Notes under the pieces: generated by a model
The model's database searches: none
Told to the model about the DNA's origin: nothing
Seen by the model: the letters and a program-made list of their open reading frames with translations, nothing else
Program-made: the position numbers and the translations under genes
NCBI GenBank assembly: GCA_035690065.1
Contig: DASSKW010000001.1
Span: 1-18,393, forward strand
Length of the DNA: 18,393 bases
Direction: 5' to 3'
Source of the DNA: DASSKW01 sp035690065
GTDB taxonomy: Bacteria > Pseudomonadota > Gammaproteobacteria > Natronospirales > REEB76
In this document: in pieces, positions 6,327-12,843 of the stretch
Layout: each line of letters opens with the position of its first letter
How positions within the stretch are numbered: the first letter of the stretch is position 1

Positions 6327-8152
6327 ACGGGTCCAGGGATCAACTCAAGTCCTTCGATAGCACACGCTTTCTTGCCAGCGTGACCAGTGCCCCCGGCGTT
6401 TATCGCATGCTGGATGCGCGGGACGAGATACTTTACGTCGGCAAGGCCCGCAACCTGAAAAAACGCCTGGCGAGCTATTTCCGCAACACCGGCGTGTCGC
6501 TCAAGACCCGTTCGATGATGGCGCAGATGGTCTCCATCGAAGTGACCAGCACGCATACCGAAGTGGAAGCGTTGCTGCTGGAAAACAATCTAATCAAACA
6601 ATATCGTCCACGCTATAACGTGGTACTGCGCGACGACAAGAGTTACCCCTATATCCGGCTAATCGACGCTCACCCGTTTCCACGCCTGACGATTTACCGA
6701 GGGAAACGCAGTGAATCGGGAAAGTACTTCGGTCCATACCCGAGCGCCCATTCGGCACGCGAGACAGTGAATCTATTGCAGAAACTGTTTCTGCTGCGGC
6801 AATGCAACGACACCTTCTTCCGTAACCGCAGCCGTCCCTGCCTGCAATATCAGATCAAACGCTGTTCCGCACCCTGCGTGGGTCTGATCGAGCAGGCAGA
6901 CTATGCGCGCGATGTCAGCAATGCGGTGTTGTTCCTGGAAGGCCGCAACCGTGAAGTGATCGATGCGATAGTGGAGCGCATGGAAGACGCCTCGAAGCGG
7001 CTCGATTTCGAGTTGGCGGCGCGCTACCGGGATCAGATCGCGAGCCTGAGAAAGACCGTGACGCATCAGCACATCAGTGGTGATGCAGGTGATCACGATG
7101 CGGTGGCTGTCAGCGTCAAGGCAGGATTGGCTTGCGTTGCTGTGGTATTCGTTCGCGCCGGACGCAATCTCGGCAGCAGGACCTATTTCCCGCGCATCAG
7201 TGCCGGGATCGATGAGCAGGAAGTATTGTCGGCATTCTTGCCGCAATACTACCTGGAGCGTGAAGTCCCGAAACTGATACTGCTAGGCGAGGCGATCGAA
7301 GACAAAAGCCTGTTGCAACAGACTCTCAGTGAGCAGTCCGGCAAACGGGTACAGATCCTGCATCCGTTACGCGGCGAGCGCCGCAAGCTGGTGGATCAGA
7401 CGCGCCTCACCGCAACCCAGGCACTGTTGATGCGGCTGGCGCTTGATGCCGACATGCGGCGACGCTTCGAATCATTGCAGGAGGTACTGGAACTGGATCA
7501 ACTGCCGTCCCGGCTCGAATGTTTCGATATCAGCCATACGATGGGCGAGGGCACGGTGGCATCCTGCGTGATCTTCGATCAGGAAGGGCCGCGCAAAGGC
7601 GATTACCGACGTTTCAATATCGACGACATCACACCCGGCGATGACTATGGTGCCATGCGGGAAGCGCTGACGCGCCGTTATACCCGGCTCAAGCGCGGCG
7701 AGGGCATGATACCGGACGTGCTGTTCATCGACGGCGGCAAGGGCCAGTTGCACATGGCCGAGAAGGTCATGGAAGAATTGCAGGTCGAAGGAGTGCTGCT
7801 GGTGGGAGTGGCAAAAGGCCCGACCCGCCGGCCGGGCATGGAGCAGCTTTTCTTGTCGACCCAGGATACTCCACTTATACTTCCGCCAGATTCGCCAGCC
7901 CTGCATCTGATCCAGCAGATCCGCGATGAGGCTCACCGTTTTGCCATCACCGGGCATCGGCAGCGGCGAGCCAAGGTACGCAACGTATCACCGCTGGAAG
8001 AGATCGCCGGCTTGGGGCCGAAGCGCCGCCAGCAATTACTCAAGCAATTTGGCGGTTTGCAGGGTATCGCGCGCGCTGGTGTGGAAGATCTCATGCAGGT
8101 ACATGGTATAAGTCAGGCGCTGGCGGAACGTATCTACGGCATGTTTCATTAA
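6323..8152 (+). CDS. uvrC: Excinuclease ABC subunit C
   Basis: Makes both incisions around bulky DNA lesions with UvrA and UvrB. The GTG at 6323, overlapping the upstream TGA, gives 609 aa, close to the E. coli length of 610. A longer frame from a TTG at 6236 would add 29 unconserved residues. Order of domains: GIY-YIG nuclease (about 22-100: PGVYRM, YVGKARNLKKRL, then ALLLENNLIK); an iron-sulfur cysteine set RQC-x11-C-x7-C-x3-C as reported for UvrC; UVR UvrB-binding helices (about 200); RNase H-like endonuclease (FDISHTMGEG, LFIDGGKGQL); tandem helix-hairpin-helix (IAGLGPKRRQQLL, QVHGISQALAERI). The gene sits in a uvrY-UDG-uvrC-pgsA array and is probably co-transcribed. pgsA begins 26 bp downstream. 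Confidence 0.97.
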   Translation: MNGSRDQLKSFDSTRFLASVTSAPGVYRMLDARDEILYVGKARNLKKRLASYFRNTGVSLKTRSMMAQMVSIEVTSTHTEVEALLLENNLIKQYRPRYNVVLRDDKSYPYIRLIDAHPFPRLTIYRGKRSESGKYFGPYPSAHSARETVNLLQKLFLLRQCNDTFFRNRSRPCLQYQIKRCSAPCVGLIEQADYARDVSNAVLFLEGRNREVIDAIVERMEDASKRLDFELAARYRDQIASLRKTVTHQHISGDAGDHDAVAVSVKAGLACVAVVFVRAGRNLGSRTYFPRISAGIDEQEVLSAFLPQYYLEREVPKLILLGEAIEDKSLLQQTLSEQSGKRVQILHPLRGERRKLVDQTRLTATQALLMRLALDADMRRRFESLQEVLELDQLPSRLECFDISHTMGEGTVASCVIFDQEGPRKGDYRRFNIDDITPGDDYGAMREALTRRYTRLKRGEGMIPDVLFIDGGKGQLHMAEKVMEELQVEGVLLVGVAKGPTRRPGMEQLFLSTQDTPLILPPDSPALHLIQQIRDEAHRFAITGHRQRRAKVRNVSPLEEIAGLGPKRRQQLLKQFGGLQGIARAGVEDLMQVHGISQALAERIYGMFH

Positions 8153-8178
8153 CTGTATCCATAACCAGAAACCGTGGC

Positions 8179-8739
8179 ATGAAATTCAATCTCCCCAATA
8201 TCCTCACACTGCTGCGTATCGTATTGATCCCGGTGCTGGTGGTGGTGTTCTTCCTGCCGTTCGGCTGGAGGTTTCCGCTTTGCGCTGGTATCTATGCATT
8301 GGCCGGCGTGACCGACTGGCTGGACGGCTATTACGCGCGCAAATTGGGCGAGACTTCGGCATTCGGTGCATTCCTCGACCCGGTCGCCGACAAGATCATG
8401 GTGACGACGGCGCTGGTGTTGCTGGTCTGGGCGGATCGCAACTGGTTGTTGGCGGTCGCCGTCATCGTCATCATCGGCCGGGAGATCACCATCTCGGCCT
8501 TGCGTGAATGGATGTCGACCCTGGGAGTACGGAAGAACGTGGCCGTTTCATGGCTCGGCAAATTCAAGACCGCCGCCCAGATGCTGGCAGCGGGCCTGAT
8601 GCTGTACCGGTACGATGCCTACGGTCTCCCCATATACGCGATCGGGCTGTGGCTGCTGTATGTGGCAGCAGTGCTGACGCTTTGGAGCATGGTGCTGTAT
8701 CTGGCCGCGGCCTGGCCGGAGCTTTCCCGACAGCGCTGA
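8179..8739 (+). CDS. pgsA: CDP-diacylglycerol--glycerol-3-phosphate 3-phosphatidyltransferase
   Basis: An inner-membrane enzyme of 186 aa that makes phosphatidylglycerophosphate, the committed step to phosphatidylglycerol and cardiolipin. The CDP-alcohol phosphotransferase signature is complete: Asp46, Asp49-Gly50, Ala53-Arg54, Gly63, Asp67 and Asp71 (DWLDGYYAR...GAFLDPVADK). The N-terminus (NLPNILTLLRI) is typical of PgsA, and four to five hydrophobic segments follow. REITISALREWM near residue 107 is a further PgsA-type segment. It follows uvrC by 26 bp as in E. coli, and the tRNA-Gly promoter starts 13 bp after its stop. No terminator is seen between pgsA and the tRNA promoter, so some read-through into the tRNA genes is possible. 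Confidence 0.96.
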   Translation: MKFNLPNILTLLRIVLIPVLVVVFFLPFGWRFPLCAGIYALAGVTDWLDGYYARKLGETSAFGAFLDPVADKIMVTTALVLLVWADRNWLLAVAVIVIIGREITISALREWMSTLGVRKNVAVSWLGKFKTAAQMLAAGLMLYRYDAYGLPIYAIGLWLLYVAAVLTLWSMVLYLAAAWPELSRQR

Positions 8740-8752
8740 GAACGACAGTACC

Positions 8753-8780
8753 TTGACAGGGAACGGTTCGGCCCTACAAT
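8753..8780 (+). promoter_or_regulatory. Strong sigma70 promoter for tRNA-Gly
   Basis: TTGACA (8753-8758) and TACAAT (8775-8780) are separated by 16 bp: the -35 is a perfect consensus and the -10 has one mismatch. The discriminator after it (ACTGCCCCTC) is GC-rich, as in stable-RNA promoters under stringent control. The predicted start is about 8 nt before the tRNA. Confidence 0.85.
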
Positions 8781-8793
8781 ACTGCCCCTCAAG

Positions 8794-8869
8794 GCGGGAA
8801 TAGCTCAGTTGGTAGAGCGCAACCTTGCCAAGGTTGAGGTCGCGAGTTCGAGCCTCGTTTCCCGCTCCA
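8794..8869 (+). tRNA. glyW: tRNA-Gly(GCC)
   Basis: A 76-nt cloverleaf. The acceptor stem GCGGGAA pairs with TTCCCGC (8859-8865). The D arm is GCTCAGTTGGTAGAGC. The anticodon stem-loop CAACC-TTGCCAA-GGTTG has anticodon GCC at 8827-8829. The T arm is GCGAG-TTCGAGC-CTCGT, and the CCA end (8867-8869) is encoded. It follows pgsA, as glyW does in E. coli. Confidence 0.98.
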
Positions 8870-8876
8870 GATATCA

Positions 8877-8904
8877 AACCTCGGTGTCGAACCGGGGTTT
8901 TTTA
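8877..8904 (+). terminator. Intrinsic terminator after tRNA-Gly
   Basis: AACCTCGGT (8877-8885) pairs with ACCGGGGTT (8891-8899) with one G-U pair and a 5-nt loop, followed by a T-run. It separates tRNA-Gly from tRNA-Cys, so the downstream tRNAs need their own promoter or read-through. Confidence 0.85.
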
Positions 8905-8951
8905 TTTCCGTCCCGGATTCGGGCCGGAGCCTGAAATTGACTGCCTCGATG

Positions 8952-8960
8952 TGGTAAATT
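8952..8960 (+). promoter_or_regulatory. Candidate extended -10 promoter for tRNA-Cys/tRNA-Leu/ccmA
   Basis: TGG-TAAATT is an extended -10 (TGN plus hexamer) about 20 bp upstream of tRNA-Cys, followed by a GC-rich stretch. The sequence TGAAAT at 8932-8937 sits at -35 spacing but is a poor match. TTGACT at 8937 looks like a -35 but is only 12 bp from the hexamer. This is the only plausible promoter between the upstream terminator and ccmA. Confidence 0.45.
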
Positions 8961-8980
8961 TCCGGGTCTTTCTTGAGTGA

Positions 8981-9054
8981 GGCTGGGTGGCAGAGTGGTC
9001 ATGCAGCGGCCTGCAAAGCCGTGTACGCCGGTTCGATTCCGACCCTAGCCTCCA
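8981..9054 (+). tRNA. cysT: tRNA-Cys(GCA)
   Basis: A 74-nt cloverleaf. The acceptor GGCTGGG pairs with CCTAGCC with one G-U pair. The anticodon arm GCGGC-CTGCAAA-GCCGT has anticodon GCA at 9013-9015. The T arm is GCCGG-TTCGATT-CCGAC, and the CCA is encoded (9052-9054). The order Gly-Cys-Leu matches E. coli glyW-cysT-leuZ. Confidence 0.98.
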
Positions 9055-9072
9055 TTACGGTTTTCAATGTCG

Positions 9073-9161
9073 GCCCGGGTGGCGAAACTGGTAGACGCAA
9101 CGGACTTAAAATCCGTTGGCTGGCAACGGCCGTGCCGGTTCGAGTCCGGCCCCGGGCACCA
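9073..9161 (+). tRNA. leuZ: tRNA-Leu(UAA)
   Basis: An 89-nt class II tRNA with a long variable arm. The acceptor GCCCGGG pairs with CCCGGGC (9151-9157). The anticodon stem ACGGA/TCCGT encloses CTTAAAA with anticodon TAA at 9107-9109. The T arm is GCCGG-TTCGAGT-CCGGC, and the CCA is encoded (9159-9161). The ccmA start codon lies only 12 nt beyond the CCA. Confidence 0.98.
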
Positions 9162-9173
9162 TCCGACCGAGCC

Positions 9174-9809
9174 ATGACAACCACAGACGCTCTTTCCTGC
9201 GAAGCACTCGAGATCTGGCGCGGAGAGCGCCGTCTCTGCCACGGGCTTTCATTCCGGACCGAAGCAGGGCGGGCATTGCGCCTGCACGGTGCCAACGGCG
9301 CGGGTAAAACCACGTTGATCCGGGTGTTGGCCGGGTTGTCGGAGCCGGAATCTGGGGCTGTCCGCTGGAACGACCAGATCCTGGTCGAAGCGGGCGACGG
9401 CTACCGCCAGTCTCTGGCCTATCTCGGCCATGCCAACGGTCTGAAATCCAATCTGACACCGGTCGAAAATCTCTCTGCTTATGTGGCCATGACGGGGCGG
9501 CCCCCGGCCATGAGCATCGCCGATGCGCTGGCGAGACTCGGCGTTGGCGGGGTGGCTGAGCGTCCCTGTGGAAGCCTCTCGATGGGGCAGCAACGCCGGG
9601 TTGCGCTGGCCCGCCTGCTACTCTCGCGCGCCACGCTCTGGTTGCTGGATGAACCCCTCACCAGTCTGGACGCGGCTGGCAACGAGCTGTTGGTGGAACT
9701 GATCCAGGCTCATGTCGAGCGCCGAGGTATCGCGATCTTTGCGACCCATCAACCGCTGGAATTGGCCAATGGCGTACTGCATACCATCACGCTCGGTGGT
9801 GCAGCATGA
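9174..9809 (+). CDS. ccmA: Heme exporter ATP-binding protein CcmA
   Basis: The ATPase of the CcmABCD complex of System I cytochrome c maturation, 211 aa. With CcmB it powers release of heme-loaded CcmE from CcmC. Walker A is GANGAGKTT (39-47), the ABC signature is LSMGQQRR (typically LSAGQQRR in CcmA), Walker B is LWLLDEP, followed by TSLD and the switch His in FATHQ. The frame is open back into the tRNA genes, but the ATG at 9174 gives the family N-terminus. No good Shine-Dalgarno sequence precedes it and there are only 12 nt after the tRNA-Leu CCA, so translation may begin on an mRNA whose 5' end is made by tRNA 3' processing. The ATGA overlap with ccmB indicates coupled translation. Confidence 0.96.
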   Translation: MTTTDALSCEALEIWRGERRLCHGLSFRTEAGRALRLHGANGAGKTTLIRVLAGLSEPESGAVRWNDQILVEAGDGYRQSLAYLGHANGLKSNLTPVENLSAYVAMTGRPPAMSIADALARLGVGGVAERPCGSLSMGQQRRVALARLLLSRATLWLLDEPLTSLDAAGNELLVELIQAHVERRGIAIFATHQPLELANGVLHTITLGGAA

Positions 9810-10477
9810 ATGGCGCACTCGTCGCCCTGATCCGCCGGGATCTGCAACTGGCCTACCGGCGGCGCGGTGAGATGGTCACGCCACTGATGTTTTTCATCAT
9901 GGTGACGGCGCTGTTCCCGCTGGGATTGGATCCCGAGCCGATGCTGCTCCGGACCCTGGCACCGGGGGTGATCTGGGTGGCGGCGCTGCTCGCGGGTTTA
10001 GTGGGGCTGGAAAGTCTGTTCAAGAGCGATTACGAAGATGGCAGCCTGGAACTCATGGTGCTGTGCCCGGTACCACTGGAACTCGTAGGCCTGGTGCGGG
10101 TTCTCACTCATTGGCTGATCACCGGATTGCCTTTGGTGATACTCGCGCCACTGATGGGCATGCTGTTATCGTTCCCATCATCCGCGATGGGCACCTTGCT
10201 CATCGGCTTGCTGCTCGGCACACCGATCCTGAGTCTGTTGGGCGCAGTGGGCGCCGCACTGACTGTGGGTTTGAGGCGCAGCGGGATGCTGCTGCCGCTG
10301 CTGATCCTGCCGCTGGCGGTGCCGGTATTGATATTCGGTGCCCGATCCGCTGCCATGGCGGTTGCCGGCGACGATGTCTCGGGGCCGCTATACCTGTTGG
10401 GCGCCATGTTGGCGCTGGCGTTGACGCTATCACCATTCGCCATCGCCGGCGGTTTGCGGGTCAGTCTGGAAAATTGA
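9806..10477 (+). CDS. ccmB: Heme exporter membrane protein CcmB
   Basis: A 223-aa inner-membrane permease-like partner of CcmA. The start MNGALVALIRRDLQLAYR is typical of the family (cytoplasmic helix rich in Arg), and about six hydrophobic segments follow, including FFIMVTALFPLGL with the family's early FPLG segment and WVAALLAGLVGLESLF near residues 55-70. It overlaps ccmA by 4 bp (ATGA) and is followed by ccmC after 14 bp. In the CcmABCD complex it binds CcmA and helps release holo-CcmE to the heme ligation machinery. Confidence 0.95.
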   Translation: MNGALVALIRRDLQLAYRRRGEMVTPLMFFIMVTALFPLGLDPEPMLLRTLAPGVIWVAALLAGLVGLESLFKSDYEDGSLELMVLCPVPLELVGLVRVLTHWLITGLPLVILAPLMGMLLSFPSSAMGTLLIGLLLGTPILSLLGAVGAALTVGLRRSGMLLPLLILPLAVPVLIFGARSAAMAVAGDDVSGPLYLLGAMLALALTLSPFAIAGGLRVSLEN

Positions 10478-10491
10478 GGAGCTCATCGAGC

Positions 10492-11220
10492 ATGTTCACC
10501 TGGTTCCATAAACTTGCCTCGCCGCCATACTTCTACAAATTCGCGCAGAACGTCGCGCCCTGGACCGGTTGGATCACACTGCTGTTGTTAGCGGCAGGGT
10601 TGTACGGCGGGTTGTGGCTGGCGCCACCGGACTATCAACAGGGTGACGGGTTCCGCATCATCTATATCCATGTACCGAGCGCATGGATGTCCATGTCCGG
10701 TTATGCCTTCATGGCGATCGCGGCCGGCATCGGTCTGATCTGGCGCATGAAACTCGCCAGCGCAGTCGCTGCCGCAGCGGCTCCACTCGGAGCTTCGTTC
10801 GCATTTCTGGCGCTGGTGACCGGCTCGTTATGGGGCAAGCCGATGTGGGGCACTTACTGGGTGTGGGACGCGCGTCTGACGTCGGAACTGATCCTGTTAT
10901 TTCTGTACTTCGGGTTCATGGCGCTGAACCGGGCATTTTCCGAACAGCGTACCGGTGACCGCGCCAGTGCGATCCTGGCACTGGTCGGATTGGTGAACCT
11001 TCCCATCATTCATTATTCGGTAGTATGGTGGAACACCCTGCATCAAGGGCCGACGGTGTTTGTCGGTACGCATTCCGATATTTCCATGCGGATGCTGGTT
11101 CCGTTGCTGGTGATGATCGCTGCATTCATGCTGTACTTCGCCACCTTCGTGATGAAACGTCTGCAGTTCGAGATCATCAGGCGCGAGCGCAGCACGGCCT
11201 GGATCAGGGAGTTGTTATGA
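10492..11220 (+). CDS. ccmC: Heme lyase/transfer protein CcmC
   Basis: A 242-aa inner-membrane member of the heme-handling protein family that loads heme onto CcmE. The WWD domain is WGKPMWGTYWVWD (114-126) on the periplasmic side, flanked by the two conserved heme-ligand histidines His60 (YIHVPSAW) and His184 (NTLHQG), at the same positions as in E. coli CcmC. Six transmembrane segments are apparent. The frame is open much further upstream within ccmB, but the ATG at 10492 has GAGGAG about 10 nt before it and gives the standard N-terminus (MFTWFHKLASPP). It overlaps ccmD by 4 bp (ATGA at 11217). Confidence 0.96.
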   Translation: MFTWFHKLASPPYFYKFAQNVAPWTGWITLLLLAAGLYGGLWLAPPDYQQGDGFRIIYIHVPSAWMSMSGYAFMAIAAGIGLIWRMKLASAVAAAAAPLGASFAFLALVTGSLWGKPMWGTYWVWDARLTSELILLFLYFGFMALNRAFSEQRTGDRASAILALVGLVNLPIIHYSVVWWNTLHQGPTVFVGTHSDISMRMLVPLLVMIAAFMLYFATFVMKRLQFEIIRRERSTAWIRELL

Positions 11221-11387
11221 AATCCTGGCACGAATTTCTGATCATGGGCGGCTATGCGGCGTATGTCTGGCCGGCCTATGCCATCACCGCCGTGGTATTG
11301 ATCGTGAATGCCTGGTTGCCAGGCCGGCAACTGCGCCGCTTGCTGAAGGATTTGAAACGCCGCATGCATGAGGAAGAGAAACCATGA
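11217..11387 (+). CDS. ccmD: CcmD, small membrane subunit of heme exporter
   Basis: A 56-aa protein with one transmembrane helix (about 18-35, YVWPAYAITAVVLIVNAW) followed by a basic cytoplasmic tail (LRRLLKDLKRRM). The N-terminal FLIMGGYAAYVWPAY is the recognisable CcmD consensus. It stabilises CcmC-CcmE and is needed for release of holo-CcmE. The gene overlaps both ccmC and ccmE by 4 bp, so the ccmABCDE frames are tightly coupled. Confidence 0.93.
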   Translation: MKSWHEFLIMGGYAAYVWPAYAITAVVLIVNAWLPGRQLRRLLKDLKRRMHEEEKP

Positions 11388-11842
11388 CACCGCGCCAGAA
11401 GAAACGGCTCGCGATCGTACTCGTCATCGTGATAGGTGCTGCCATCGCCACGGCACTCGGGCTGCGCGCCTTCCAGAACAATATCCTGTATTACTTCACC
11501 CCCAGCCAGGTTGCCTCGGGCGATGCGCATGACGGTCAGTTGTTCCGCATGGGCGGCTTGGTGGCAAACGGCAGCGTACGCCGCGATCCCGGTAGCATGA
11601 CGATCCATTTCACGCTCACCGACATGCAGCATTCGGTTCCCATCGTCTATACCGGCATCCTGCCGGATCTGTTCCGGGAAGGGCAGGGCATCGTGGTGCA
11701 CGGCAAGCTCGACAAGGACGGGTTGTTCGTGGCCGACGAAGTCCTGGCCAAGCATGATGAGAAATACATGCCGCCGGAGATCGCTGCCGCCATCAAGAAA
11801 GCCAAGGCACAGCAGGCCGCGGCCGCCGGCAGCAAAGGTTGA
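11384..11842 (+). CDS. ccmE: Periplasmic heme chaperone CcmE
   Basis: A 152-aa membrane-anchored periplasmic protein. It has an N-terminal anchor (about 9-28) and an OB-fold domain with GGLVANGSV. The heme-binding motif LAKHDEKYMPPE has His124, which forms the covalent bond to heme, and Tyr128, an axial ligand in studied homologues. It accepts heme from CcmC and carries it to CcmF/CcmH. The Ala/Lys-rich flexible tail is usual. It is the last gene of the first ccm block: the downstream ccmF lies 3.75 kb further on, beyond the cytochrome cassette. Confidence 0.96.
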   Translation: MTPRQKKRLAIVLVIVIGAAIATALGLRAFQNNILYYFTPSQVASGDAHDGQLFRMGGLVANGSVRRDPGSMTIHFTLTDMQHSVPIVYTGILPDLFREGQGIVVHGKLDKDGLFVADEVLAKHDEKYMPPEIAAAIKKAKAQQAAAAGSKG

Positions 11843-12198
11843 ACGGAACCTTGTCGGCTCGCCGATAATCGACTGTCGATGACTCCGCCACGATTACTAA
11901 AAACAGCACGTCCGATTCGACAGTCCTCACCAGGCTGACGCGGGGCTATCCGGTACACCGTAAAATCCTGCTGATCTGCCTGATCGCCTATTATTCGTCA
12001 TTCCCACCGCATCAAACTTCAGCATTGGCCAGGCCAAGGTAAAGAAAGCTTCGCTACGTGACAAATATAATGATTCGTCCCGGGTTGACCGATCCTTCCA
12101 ATGTCGTACCAGCAGATAACAGGACCCGATCAGCCTGTTGCTATCCCGCCACATACGCCCCCCCCCTTGTCCTGCATGGGCTTGGCTGGCACGGGTAT

Positions 12199-12237
12199 AT
12201 ATGTCGCATTATCGATATTAATATGTCGTATTCTTGA
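12199..12237 (+). repeat. Pair of 17-bp direct repeats, 22-bp period (candidate operator)
   Basis: ATATGTCGCATTATCGA (12199-12215) and ATATGTCGTATTCTTGA (12221-12237) match at 14 of 17 positions and start 22 bp apart, about two turns of the helix. Between and overlapping them is the palindrome ATATTAATAT (12215-12224). The second copy runs into TTGACA (12234-12239). Direct repeats at this spacing next to a -35 are typical of activator sites, for example of OmpR/PhoB-type regulators; the actual regulator is not identifiable. Confidence 0.6.
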
Positions 12238-12261
12238 CAATACTCAATTATGATCTACCCT
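12234..12261 (+). promoter_or_regulatory. Candidate promoter of the cytochrome cassette
   Basis: TTGACA (12234-12239) is a perfect -35, and 16 bp later TACCCT (12256-12261) keeps three key -10 positions. An alternative -10 is TATGAT (12249-12254), whose -35 position would lie inside the second direct repeat and match poorly, which would suit an activator-dependent promoter. Either gives a leader of about 75-90 nt. Confidence 0.45.
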
Positions 12262-12344
12262 GAATTAGAGGCACTGTCTGAGGTGTCCGCTTTCAAACCA
12301 ACCGGGTGGCATAAACCCCACGTTTGTCCATTGAGGAATTTGCC

Positions 12345-12767
12345 ATGAGACCCATTAAAACTTTGGCATATTTTGTGCTTGCGATCGCAGCACTGGCCGT
12401 TCTGGCTTTTACTGCTACCGGACGAGCTGCAGAACCCTATACGGTTCAGTATTCCGGCACGACCATCACGGATCAGGACGTGGGCCGCGCGATATACAAC
12501 GCGCGTTGCGAGACGTGTCACGGCCTCCATGGGGAGGGCACCAAGGGTCACCAGTTGCCTGCTACAGCTCCACCCTTGCAGGGCAATCAATTTATTGTGT
12601 ACGCGCCTGATACCGCCATTGCCGAGGTGATTCGCAATGGCCGCACCGGTGCCAAGCGTCATTACGACGACACTTACCCGGATATGCCGTCATTCGATGC
12701 CACGATGATTCAGGATTTGCGCCCGTTGATCGCTTATCTGAAGGGCGACATGCAGAAGGGTAAGTAA
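12345..12767 (+). CDS. Exported monoheme cytochrome c (class I), upstream of Cyc2-like gene
   Basis: A 140-aa periplasmic electron carrier. The signal peptide covers about 1-29 (hydrophobic run AYFVLAIAALAVLAF, cleavage after GRAA or nearby). One heme site, CETCH, uses Cys55, Cys58 and His59, and is followed by GLHGEGT. The probable distal ligand is Met114 in YPDMPSFD. The ATG at 12345 has GAGGA 7 nt upstream; an in-frame TTG at 12324 is less likely. It is the first gene of a three-gene cassette and is 76 bp from the Cyc2-like gene. Its NGRTGAKRHYDD...DMP...LRPLIAYLKG pattern is shared with the cytochrome at 14343 (NGRSGDQKRYKD...AMP...LKAVVSYLRG), so the two are paralogues. It probably passes electrons from the outer-membrane barrel into the respiratory chain. 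The partner assignment is inferred from position. Confidence 0.9.
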   Translation: MRPIKTLAYFVLAIAALAVLAFTATGRAAEPYTVQYSGTTITDQDVGRAIYNARCETCHGLHGEGTKGHQLPATAPPLQGNQFIVYAPDTAIAEVIRNGRTGAKRHYDDTYPDMPSFDATMIQDLRPLIAYLKGDMQKGK

Positions 12768-12843
12768 TCGAAGTAATACTGACGACCAAGAAGATGGGCC
12801 CTTCTGTAAGGGTATTGAATTTCCTCCATACGGAGACACGATC

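Larger units (their letters stand above)
11843..12344 (+). other. 502-bp non-coding interval between ccmE and the cytochrome cassette
   Basis: This is the only long gap in the window. No convincing gene is seen on either strand; a 75-codon minus-strand frame (12154-11927) has no supporting features. The first part holds a separated 9-bp inverted repeat, GACTGTCGA (11871-11879) with TCGACAGTC (11917-11925). A run of nine C residues lies at 12158-12166. From about 12195 the sequence becomes AT-rich and carries the direct repeats and promoter elements listed separately. No clear intrinsic terminator follows ccmE. It may be promoter plus remnants of sequence that arrived with the cassette. Confidence 0.6.

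Noticed and set aside
8937..8960. TTGACT plus TAAATT as a standard sigma70 promoter
   Set aside because: The spacing is only 12 bp; an extended -10 without a good -35 explains the site better.
8973..9173. N-terminal extension of ccmA through the tRNA genes
   Set aside because: The frame is open by chance across tRNA-Cys and tRNA-Leu; the translated tRNA sequence is not protein, and the ATG at 9174 matches CcmA.
10063..10491. Extension of ccmC into ccmB
   Set aside because: It overlaps ccmB in another frame, and the residues are not CcmC-like; the ATG at 10492 has a ribosome binding site.
11927..12154. 75-codon minus-strand frame in the 502-bp gap
   Set aside because: No ribosome binding site, no domain, and composition like non-coding sequence; could be a gene remnant but there is no support.
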